Shown: positions 1-5,459 of the stretch, piece by piece
Numbering within the stretch: the stretch's first letter is position 1
How the letters are laid out: every line of letters begins with the position of its first letter
NCBI GenBank assembly: GCA_025355225.1
Contig: JANYAB010000099.1
Span: 1 to 12,086, forward strand
Source: Bacteroidota bacterium
Lineage (GTDB): Bacteria; Bacteroidota; Bacteroidia; Sphingobacteriales; Sphingobacteriaceae
Length of the DNA: 12,086 bases
Direction: 5' to 3'
Position numbers and translations under genes: made by a program
Notes under the pieces: model-generated
Told to the model about the DNA's origin: nothing
Seen by the model: only the letters and a program-made list of their open reading frames with translations
Database searches by the model: none

Positions 1-432
1 ATTAATATCGGCATGGCCACTTCATTGCCCAGCGGCAACCTGATTGTTCCGGTAATAAAAAAGGCGGATGCATTAAACCTTACCGGGCTCACCAAAGCCG
101 TAAACGACCTCGCCAACCGTGCGCGTAACAATAAATTGCAGCCGGATGATGTAAAGGATGGCACTTTTACCATTACTAATGTTGGCTCTTTTGGGAACTT
201 AATGGGGACCCCCATTATTAACCAACCGCAGGCGGCCATATTGGCTGTAGGCGCGATCAAGAAAAAACCGGCTGTTATCGAAACACGGCAGGGCGATGTG
301 ATAGCTATCAGGCACATGATGTTCCTGTCATTATCATACGATCACCGCGTAGTGGACGGAGCTTTAGGGGGGTCGTTCCTCCGGCGTGTGGCCGATTACC
401 TGGAAGCCTGGGATCTGGACAGGGTAATATAA
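1..432 (+). CDS. Dihydrolipoamide acyltransferase (E2) of a 2-oxo acid dehydrogenase complex, C-terminal part
   Basis: This is the 3' end of a gene that enters from the left; the frame is open from base 1 and about 143 residues are visible. They form the C-terminal part of the E2 catalytic (acyltransferase) domain, which moves an acyl group from lipoyl-lysine to CoA in the cytoplasmic complex. The diagnostic motif is SYDHRVVDG, whose His and Asp (HxxxDG) are the catalytic pair of this family, followed by a typical ending with RRVADYLEAW. Upstream, TITNVGSFG and GTPIINQPQAAILAVGAI are standard E2 core blocks. The lipoyl and E1/E3-binding domains lie outside the window, so I cannot tell pyruvate, 2-oxoglutarate and branched-chain complexes apart; the sequence style resembles Bacteroidota E2 proteins often annotated as branched-chain or generic. 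The ATG at 13 is internal and is not the start. The gene converges on the methionine operon. Confidence 0.93.
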   Translation: MNIGMATSLPSGNLIVPVIKKADALNLTGLTKAVNDLANRARNNKLQPDDVKDGTFTITNVGSFGNLMGTPIINQPQAAILAVGAIKKKPAVIETRQGDVIAIRHMMFLSLSYDHRVVDGALGGSFLRRVADYLEAWDLDRVI

Positions 433-461
433 TACGTTCTGTCTCCCTAAAACAAAATGAC

Positions 462-490
462 AAAAAAGGCCCCTTAACCGGGGCCTCTGT
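462..490. terminator. Hairpin terminator shared by the converging E2 and hom genes
   Basis: A perfect 7-bp stem, AGGCCCC (467-473) with GGGGCCT (480-486), encloses a 6-nt loop. On the minus strand the stem is followed by a run of six T (complement of A462-A467), so it is a good intrinsic terminator for the methionine operon. On the plus strand the run after the stem is weaker (CTGTTT), so termination of the E2 transcript here is plausible but less certain. Confidence 0.8.
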
Positions 491-509
491 TTCATAAACA
501 TTAAAGTAA

Positions 510-1745
510 TTAAAATACTTCGGCTGTTTGTTTTTTTGCCGGGGCTAAACTGACCCCTGCTAGCTGATCGGCAAAGGCTATGAAGGCCTTGTCCTCCAAT
601 ATACGAGATTGATTATCGATCAGTTTTTGAAGATTGATTTTCCCTATAACAAATTTATAACTTCCTGAATAATAGCGTTCATGAATATGTTCAAATTCTA
701 ATGCTTCAACTAAATCGTCATCAACATATCGTAAATAAATATTGATCTCGATGTCATTGGTGAAGTTTAAGTCTTTCTTTTCCTTCGCTTTTTTATATTC
801 GTATTGGTAATCATAGCGCAGAGCTGCGATATCTGATAATACTGCCGATCCCGTTGGGTGGCCCCCTGCTCCTTTACCAAAAAAGAATTGCTGATCGGCA
901 AAGGCAGCCTGTACTATCACGCCATTATATTCGTATTCAACATTATACAAGAACTCAGTTTCATTAACAAACTTGGGTAAAACGAATAAAGCCACATGCC
1001 TGTCGTCAAGTTCTTTAGCTACGGGGACTAATTTTATTTTCAGATTCTTTTCGCGGGCATATTGCAAATCATAAGCCGATAGACTTTGAATCCCCAGGTT
1101 AAAAACTTCTTCCGGCTTTACCACAACTCCATAAGCATGAGCCGCCGCAATAACCAGCTTGAATTTGGCATCAAAACCACCAACATCCATTGTAGGATCA
1201 GTCTCGGCAAAGCCAAGATCTTGGGCCTGTTTTAAGGCCGAATCATAATCGAGGTTTTCAATAAACCCTTTTGAAAGAATGTAATTGGACGAACCATTAA
1301 AAATGCCACAGATTGAATGCAGTAATTCGTTATCATAATACTCCTCAAGATTGCGGATAATGGGAATACTGCCGCAAACAGCACCTTCGTAAAGAAGCGA
1401 AGTGCCATAATTGTGCTGTAATTCAATCAATTCATTAAGGTGCAGGGCAATCATTTTTTTACTTGCAGAAACTACATTCTTACCAGTACTTAAGGCCCTT
1501 GAAACAATTTCAAATGCCGCTTCAGTATCGTTGATCAGCTCAACGATAGTATTGATCTCCGGGTTGTTGAGCAGTTCATTTTTATCTGTCGTAAAAAGGT
1601 GGGAGGGGAGTGTGCGTTTTTTGCTCCCATCTTTTATACATATCTTAACGATCTCGATGTTTAAATTTTTGGTTCTTATAATATCATATAGTCCCTGGCC
1701 TACAACGCCAAAGCCAAATAACCCAATAGTCAGTTTTTTACTCAT
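510..1745 (-). CDS. hom: Homoserine dehydrogenase
   Basis: This NAD(P)H-dependent cytoplasmic enzyme reduces aspartate-4-semialdehyde to homoserine, the branch point to methionine and threonine. The 411-residue product begins with a Rossmann motif, GFGVVG at residues 11-16. The family signature GIFNGSSNYIL lies at 147-157. The catalytic block at 178-197 (GFAETDPTMDVGGFDAKFKL) contains Glu181, Asp192 and Lys196, with the spacing of the known substrate-binding and catalytic Glu/Asp/Lys. A GKGAGGHPTGSAV block follows near 290. The last 100 residues look like a divergent regulatory tail, possibly ACT-like, but I cannot confirm that. It is monofunctional, with no aspartokinase domain. Its ATG overlaps the metX stop by one base (TAATG on the minus strand), which suggests translational coupling as the last gene of metY-metX-hom. 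The symbol thrA is also used for such genes in this phylum. Confidence 0.96.
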   Translation of the reverse strand: MSKKLTIGLFGFGVVGQGLYDIIRTKNLNIEIVKICIKDGSKKRTLPSHLFTTDKNELLNNPEINTIVELINDTEAAFEIVSRALSTGKNVVSASKKMIALHLNELIELQHNYGTSLLYEGAVCGSIPIIRNLEEYYDNELLHSICGIFNGSSNYILSKGFIENLDYDSALKQAQDLGFAETDPTMDVGGFDAKFKLVIAAAHAYGVVVKPEEVFNLGIQSLSAYDLQYAREKNLKIKLVPVAKELDDRHVALFVLPKFVNETEFLYNVEYEYNGVIVQAAFADQQFFFGKGAGGHPTGSAVLSDIAALRYDYQYEYKKAKEKKDLNFTNDIEINIYLRYVDDDLVEALEFEHIHERYYSGSYKFVIGKINLQKLIDNQSRILEDKAFIAFADQLAGVSLAPAKKQTAEVF

Positions 1746-2800
1746 TATGCTGTTTGTTGCAATTCAATAATTTTCCCCTTTACGTCTGTTTTAAAAAAAG
1801 AGGTGATAATATTTGTTAATACTTCCGTTTCTATCAAAAATCCGTCATGACCATAAAACGAGTCGAATTCGGCATAAGCCGCTGTAGGAATATGCCTGAA
1901 CATATATTGTTGTTCTTCCACAGGAAATAACAAATCGCCTTTAATGCCAATAACCAGTGTTTTAGCTTTTATTATACTCAATGCTTTTTCTATACTGCGC
2001 CTGCCCCGGCCAACATTGTGCGAATCCATCACTTTAGTTAAATACCAATAGCTATAGGCGTTAAAACGGTTCACCAATTTTTCTCCCTGGTAGTTCTGGT
2101 ATGACGATGCTTTAAAATCATCTATTTTGTTGTCCTTTTCTTCCTGTTGCGTTACAGTGTAGGTTTTATAACTGCGATAGGAAAGCAATGCTATACTACG
2201 GGCAGCCTTTAACCCTTTTTGACCACCGTCAGGTGCATTGGCGTAAAAGGTACGATCGGCACTTATAGCAAGACGCTGTGACTCGTTAAAGGCAATGCCC
2301 CAGGGTGAATGCTTAACGTTTGTCGCGATCAGGATTTGGTTCTTAATACGGTCTGGTTCCATTATCGACCATTCCAAAGCTTGCTGCCCACCTAATGAAC
2401 CGCCAATCACTATTTTGATATCCTTAATTTCAAGGTGTTCAGCCAATAACTGATGCGCTTTAACTATGTCGCGCACCGAAAATTGGGGATATGATAAATA
2501 ATAAGGCTGATCGTTTGCGGGGTTAATACTCAAGGGACTGGTAGTGCCATAAGGTGAGCCTAAAATATTGGCACATACAATAAAATGCTCATCCGGGTTA
2601 AAGTAGTTATTATCTCCGAACAACCCTTTCCACCAATCAAGCACATCTGAGTTTGCAGTGAGTGCGTGGCAAACCCATACTACATTATCCCGGTGCTGAT
2701 TTAATTTACCATAAGTATGGAAACCTATTTGAAGCTCTCTTAATTTCTTACCCGATTCGAGCTTGAATGCCTGCGAATATTTAAATATTTGTGTATTCAT
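1745..2800 (-). CDS. metX: Homoserine O-acetyltransferase (MetX, alpha/beta hydrolase fold)
   Basis: The enzyme transfers an acyl group, by family expectation acetyl from acetyl-CoA, to homoserine to give the O-acetylhomoserine used by MetY. The 351-residue sequence carries the MetX triad: the nucleophile Ser135 in GGSLGGQQALEW, Asp289 in GIKGDLLFP and His318 in YGHDGF. The early block CHALTANSDV (44-53), which helps form the oxyanion hole, and the GTTSPLSINP block (85-94) are typical. A choice between acetyl and succinyl donor cannot be made reliably from the sequence alone. The start ATG at 2800 lies 92 nt after the metY stop, a gap with no Bacteroidota -7 element, so transcription from the upstream metY promoter is likely. 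The stop overlaps the hom start. Confidence 0.95.
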   Translation of the reverse strand: MNTQIFKYSQAFKLESGKKLRELQIGFHTYGKLNQHRDNVVWVCHALTANSDVLDWWKGLFGDNNYFNPDEHFIVCANILGSPYGTTSPLSINPANDQPYYLSYPQFSVRDIVKAHQLLAEHLEIKDIKIVIGGSLGGQQALEWSIMEPDRIKNQILIATNVKHSPWGIAFNESQRLAISADRTFYANAPDGGQKGLKAARSIALLSYRSYKTYTVTQQEEKDNKIDDFKASSYQNYQGEKLVNRFNAYSYWYLTKVMDSHNVGRGRRSIEKALSIIKAKTLVIGIKGDLLFPVEEQQYMFRHIPTAAYAEFDSFYGHDGFLIETEVLTNIITSFFKTDVKGKIIELQQTA

Positions 2801-2816
2801 TCTGTTAATCGTTATT

Positions 2817-2890
2817 TCGGCAGCAGCCGATTCTTGTCGGCCACTATCCGTAATAACTTAGTTATATCACTTAAAAAAAACTAAAAAAAA
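2817..2890 (-). promoter_or_regulatory. Intercistronic metY-metX region with alternative hairpins and two T8 tracts
   Basis: In the metY-metX mRNA two uninterrupted U8 tracts (complements of A2883-2890 and A2873-2880) follow the metY stop almost directly. Further on, the block GCCGA (plus strand 2826-2830) can pair with TCGGC at 2837-2841 or with TCGGC at 2817-2821, giving two mutually exclusive 5-bp hairpins about 20-40 nt upstream of the metX start. This could tune metX relative to metY by partial termination, RNA processing or occlusion of initiation. No function is shown; the stems are short. Confidence 0.3.
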
Positions 2891-2892
2891 CT

Positions 2893-4209
2893 CTACGCTA
2901 ATTCTACCGAATGCTCCTTTATTTTGGCAAATGCCTGTTCAAAATCTGCCTTTATATCGTCAATATGTTCAATACCCACAGCAATGCGCAATGAATTAGG
3001 TGTAACACCTGCTGCAAGCTGTTCTTCATCTGAAAGCTGCTGATGGGTAGTTGCTGATGGCTGTATGATCAAAGTTTTGGCATCGCCGACATTTGCCAGG
3101 TGGCTCACCAGTTGCAGGCTGTCGATAAAATGACCTGCATTTTCCTTATCACCTTTTATTTCGAATGATAAAACAGCCCCAAAGCCATTTTTTAAATACT
3201 TTTTAGCAAGGGCATGGTAACGTGATGATGCCAGTCCCGGGTAGTTAACTTTGTCAACCTGCGGGTGCTGTTCCAGCCATTTAGCCAGTTCAAGCGCGTT
3301 CGCCACATGGCGTTCAACACGCAAAGAAAGCGTTTCCAGACCTTGTATAAGCAGGAACGAGTTAAACGGCGACATGGAAGGGCCAAAGTCACGTAATCCT
3401 TCAACTCTTGCCCGGATAATAAATTGAATATTGCCAAAAGGACCTCCAATGCCAAATACATCGGAGAAAACAAGTCCATGATAGCCTTCAGATGGCTCGG
3501 TGAACTGAGGAAATTTGCCATTACCCCAGTTGTAATTGCCGCCATCAACTATAACACCGCCAATGCTGGTGCCATGACCACCAATCCATTTAGTTGCTGA
3601 CTGCACAACTATATGTGCACCGTGCTCCAGGGGACGAAACAAATAACCTGCTGCGCCAAAAGTGTTATCAACTATAAGTGGCAGATCATACTTTTTGGCC
3701 AAAGCCGCTACTTTATCAAAATCAGGTATATTATACTCTGGATTGCCGATAGTTTCAAGGTAAATGGCCTTTGTTTTTTCATCAATTAACTTTTCAAGGC
3801 TCTCGGCGCTGTCATCTTTAGCAAAACGGGCATCAATGCCCAGACGCTTAAACGATACTTTGAATTGATTGTATGTGCCGCCATAAAGAAAAGGTGATGA
3901 AACAAAATTATCGCCCACCTGCAGAATATTATTTAGGGCCAGAAACTGGGCCGCCTGTCCTGATGCGGTTGCTAACGCAGCTACACCGCCTTCTAACGCC
4001 GCGACGCGTTTTTCGAAAACATCGGTGGTAGGGTTCATTATACGACTGTAAATGTTCCCAAATTCCTTCAACGCAAACAGGTTTGCACCGTGTTCGGCAT
4101 TCTTAAATACAAAGGAAGTTGTTTGATAGATCGGCACGGCGCGGGAACCAGTGGTTGGATCAGCCTCTTGTCCGGCATGCAATTGAAGTGTTTCAAATTT
4201 TAATGACAT
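2893..4209 (-). CDS. metY: O-acetylhomoserine sulfhydrylase (aminocarboxypropyltransferase)
   Basis: This PLP enzyme of the Cys/Met metabolism family replaces the acetoxy group of O-acetylhomoserine with sulfide to make homocysteine directly. The length of 438 residues fits the long O-acetylhomoserine sulfhydrylase subgroup (about 430) and not cystathionine synthases (about 380). The N-terminus ETLQLHAGQEADPTTGSRAVP and the block YSRIMNPT (54-61) are typical of MetY. The PLP lysine is Lys207 in QSATKWIGGHGTSIGG, and Asp181 in IVDNTFG should contact the pyridine nitrogen. The C-terminus ends with the usual SLRIAVGIEHIDDI block. It is the first structural gene of the operon, behind a SAM-I riboswitch and a Cys-rich leader ORF, with about 125 nt between the leader stop and its ATG. 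The ATG at 4209 is the only start that fits the family N-terminus. Confidence 0.95.
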   Translation of the reverse strand: MSLKFETLQLHAGQEADPTTGSRAVPIYQTTSFVFKNAEHGANLFALKEFGNIYSRIMNPTTDVFEKRVAALEGGVAALATASGQAAQFLALNNILQVGDNFVSSPFLYGGTYNQFKVSFKRLGIDARFAKDDSAESLEKLIDEKTKAIYLETIGNPEYNIPDFDKVAALAKKYDLPLIVDNTFGAAGYLFRPLEHGAHIVVQSATKWIGGHGTSIGGVIVDGGNYNWGNGKFPQFTEPSEGYHGLVFSDVFGIGGPFGNIQFIIRARVEGLRDFGPSMSPFNSFLLIQGLETLSLRVERHVANALELAKWLEQHPQVDKVNYPGLASSRYHALAKKYLKNGFGAVLSFEIKGDKENAGHFIDSLQLVSHLANVGDAKTLIIQPSATTHQQLSDEEQLAAGVTPNSLRIAVGIEHIDDIKADFEQAFAKIKEHSVELA

Positions 4210-4323
4210 GGGTAAGATTTTAATGGTTTATAATTTAAATAAGATTATCTGAGAATTAAGGCACAATAAGAAAAATATCTTTTGTGAAGAACACGCTTTC
4301 TTTTAAATAAAGAAAAGCCAGCG

Positions 4324-4373
4324 CATTGTTAAGTTAACAACAGCAGCAACACATACACATACAGCCATTGTTA
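4324..4373 (-). promoter_or_regulatory. Attenuator-like alternative pairing around the Cys codons of the leader ORF
   Basis: In the minus-strand RNA, segment 2 (4344-4335, GCUGUUGUUA) covers the last Cys codons and the stop of the leader ORF. It can form a 10-bp helix, two of them G-U pairs, with upstream segment 1 (4373-4364, UAACAAUGGC). Alternatively it can form a compact hairpin with downstream segment 3 (4332-4326, UUAACAA), where TTGTTAA and TTAACAA make a perfect inverted repeat. The two pairings exclude each other, and a ribosome held on the Cys codons would disrupt both. I see no GC-rich terminator downstream, so any output would have to act through translation, Rho or RNA stability. 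An AU-rich stem at 4295-4318 (GCUUU(U)CUUU with AAAGAAAGC) and another at 4262-4286 follow, neither with an immediate U-run. Confidence 0.4.
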
Positions 4374-4441
4374 TAGCTATTTGCAAATGAAGAACTGTGG
4401 GCCTTAAAGAGATTACAGAAAAATGTTTTTAAACTTCGCAT
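4334..4441 (-). CDS. Cys/Met-rich leader peptide (35 residues) upstream of metY
   Basis: This short ORF starts with ATG (4441-4439), only 8-10 nt past the 3' strand of the riboswitch P1 helix, and ends at TAA (4336-4334). The peptide starts MRSLKTFFCNLFK and ends GCMCMCCCCC, so seven of its last nine codons before the stop are Cys and the other two are Met. The Cys run mixes TGT and TGC (TGT TGC TGC TGT TGT), which argues against a simple repeat tract and for selection on the amino acid. The cluster of regulatory codons directly before a stop is the classic form of an attenuator leader peptide; here it would sense charged tRNA-Cys, and perhaps tRNA-Met, ahead of a homocysteine-forming operon. 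There is no Shine-Dalgarno sequence; the region before the ATG is AU-rich, as is usual in this phylum. No protein function is expected. Coding status is inferred from codon content and position only. Confidence 0.72.
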   Translation of the reverse strand: MRSLKTFFCNLFKAHSSSFANSYNNGCMCMCCCCC

Positions 4442-4448
4442 GGTTATT

Positions 4449-4558
4449 AATTTATATCCCCCGGGATCCATTCACCGGGCCAGGATTTGGCACCTTCTCC
4501 ACCGGGAGGGTTGCCAGCGGGTCGTTGAGCCTGATCTCTCGCCGCTTCTTTATAAACC
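4449..4558 (-). ncRNA. SAM-I riboswitch (S-box leader) controlling metY-metX-hom
   Basis: The minus strand shows the conserved S-box core in order: GAGAGAUCAGG (from 4540), GACCCGCUGGCAACC (4523-4509) and GAAGGUGCCAAAUCCUG (4497-4481). Helices can be drawn by hand. P1 is UUUAUA (4556-4551) with UAUAAA (4456-4451). P2 is AGCGG (4546-4542) with CCGCU (4520-4516), followed by a kink-turn-like GAGAGA region and a small GAG/CUC helix. P3 is GGCA (4515-4512) with UGCC (4492-4489), capped by CUCC/GGAG. P4 is UCC (4485-4483) with GGA (4459-4457), capped by CCCGG/CCGGG. SAM-I aptamers bind S-adenosylmethionine and switch off methionine genes. I see no classic terminator right after P1; the next element is the leader ORF start, so control may be translational. 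Rfam model RF00162 would confirm the class. Confidence 0.93.
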
Positions 4559-4606
4559 AAAACCCGTTTTGGGAATTGATTTTGGTATTGCTACCAAATA
4601 ATGTTT

Positions 4607-4639
4607 CAAATATAAAAGGATATTTATGAAACCACCAAA
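4607..4639 (-). promoter_or_regulatory. Bacteroidota-type promoter of the methionine operon
   Basis: On the minus strand a -33 element TTTG (4639-4636) is followed after 21 nt by a perfect -7 element TATATTTG (4614-4607), matching the housekeeping consensus TTTG...TAnnTTTG of this phylum. Transcription would begin near 4600, about 40 nt before the first aptamer helix, so the riboswitch and leader ORF would be in the same transcript as metY. Confidence 0.7.
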
Positions 4640-4664
4640 TTTAATTTCTCTTTCTTAAGCGAAA

Positions 4665-4762
4665 AGCTGAAAGCAGAAAGTCCAAAGCTTTTTGCTTTCA
4701 GCTCCTTTGCTGGCATTTTGCTTTTAGCTTTCTGCTTTCAGCTAGTTTCCTGGCTTTCAGCT
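4665..4762. repeat. Intergenic cluster of GCTTTCAGCT-type repeats with a 16-bp inverted repeat
   Basis: The gap upstream of the DinB gene holds three copies of GCTTTCAGCT (4694-4703, 4734-4743, 4753-4762) plus complementary AGCTGAAAGC (4665-4674). The arms 4665-4680 and 4728-4743 form a perfect 16-bp inverted repeat, separated by 47 nt that is itself made of similar units. The block separates the methionine promoter from the DinB gene. It resembles low-complexity intergenic repeats of this phylum; a related unit follows mqnE near 8495. It may form a cruciform or act as an insulator or terminator; no function is shown. Confidence 0.6.
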
Positions 4763-4833
4763 TTCGCCTATTTCGGCGCAAACAGCCCTTTATATTGGCG
4801 TATTTGTACCCCGCCAGCGCCATATATTGTCAG

Positions 4834-4841
4834 TAAGTTTG
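4834..4841 (+). promoter_or_regulatory. Possible -7 element for the DinB gene
   Basis: TAAGTTTG fits the Bacteroidota -7 consensus TAnnTTTG and sits 28 nt before the ATG at 4870. No well-spaced -33 TTTG is visible; the nearest upstream one lies 27 nt away, which is too far, so the call is weak. Confidence 0.3.
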
Positions 4842-4869
4842 ACTAATTACAAATTAAAACCTTAAAATT

Positions 4870-5382
4870 ATGTCAGCCAAAAAACAACTATTAGCACAGT
4901 ACGACCTTCACAACGTGTTATTTAACAATGTTATCGCAGATATCAGCGACGAAGAAGCTAACAAATGTGTAGCCGATCCGATGAATAGCGTTAAATGGTT
5001 AGCAGGCCACCTTTTATGGGCAAATGCAAATTTGGCCAACATAGGCGGCTCGAAAGTGGAAGTGAAATGGAGAGATCATTTCTATACAAAACAAGGCGGA
5101 AGCCCCGATGATTTTAATGCACCTAAAAGTGAGCTGCCTACATTAAACGAGATAAAAAATAAATGGAACGAGGATGCTTCGGTAATCAGAACGGGTTTAG
5201 AAAATCTTCCCGAAGAAGCATTAAACAGCACTATTGAAATTAAACATCCCATATTTCCATTTGATAATACCCTTGCCGGTTTGTGGGCATTCATTAATCA
5301 TCACCAGGCCTATACCATTGGCCAGATAGGTATTTTGAGAAGAGGATTGGGTAAAGAAGCGATGTCTTATTTTAAGAGTTAA
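4870..5382 (+). CDS. DinB-like four-helix-bundle protein
   Basis: The 170-residue product is mostly helical and shows the pattern of the DinB/DUF664 superfamily (bacillithiol S-transferase-like fold): an N-terminal helix with a conserved AGHLLWA block (His47) and a C-terminal helix NHHQAYTIGQIGILRR (143-158). Family members usually bind a divalent metal through one His in the first block and a HxxxH pair in the last. Here His145 is present, but the position four residues on is Thr149, so the third ligand is lost unless His144 substitutes. The protein is cytoplasmic with no signal peptide. The ATG at 4870 lies after an AT-rich leader typical of the phylum. Members act in thiol-dependent detoxification or have unknown roles; I cannot assign a substrate. 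Its placement between two sulfur amino acid loci may be chance, since its promoter faces away from the methionine operon. Confidence 0.8.
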   Translation: MSAKKQLLAQYDLHNVLFNNVIADISDEEANKCVADPMNSVKWLAGHLLWANANLANIGGSKVEVKWRDHFYTKQGGSPDDFNAPKSELPTLNEIKNKWNEDASVIRTGLENLPEEALNSTIEIKHPIFPFDNTLAGLWAFINHHQAYTIGQIGILRRGLGKEAMSYFKS

Positions 5383-5387
5383 TGATC

Positions 5388-5457
5388 CATAGTCCATGGT
5401 CGATAGTTTTAATTTTACTATAAACTACAGACCATCGACTATGGACTATCGACTATG
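5388..5457. repeat. Imperfect inverted repeat between converging genes
   Basis: The two 20-nt arms 5388-5407 and 5438-5457 match as an inverted repeat at 17 of 20 positions around an AT-rich 30-nt centre. Both arms are built from units such as CATAGTC, GTCGATAG and GACTATGG. The element fills nearly all of the 77-nt gap between the DinB gene and the minus-strand PLP enzyme gene, so it may act as a bidirectional terminator. No T-run follows a tight stem, so this is not a textbook intrinsic terminator. Confidence 0.5.
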
Positions 5458-5459
5458 AA

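Noticed and set aside
1411..1770. A 119-codon plus-strand open frame
   Set aside because: It is antisense to the well-supported homoserine dehydrogenase gene and shows no independent coding signs.
4262..4318. Intrinsic terminator between the leader ORF and metY
   Set aside because: Two AU-rich stems can be drawn (4295-4318 and 4262-4286), but neither is GC-rich nor directly followed by a U-run.
4303..4368. An alternative 21-codon minus-strand frame through the leader (MAVCVCVAAVV...)
   Set aside because: It overlaps the Cys-rich leader ORF in another frame. The frame starting at 4441 places its regulatory codons right at the stop and lies next to the aptamer, which makes it the better candidate.
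4423..4629. A 68-codon plus-strand open frame upstream of the DinB gene
   Set aside because: It lies exactly antisense to the SAM-I aptamer and the methionine promoter, and its translation has no family features; the open frame is a by-product of the conserved RNA.
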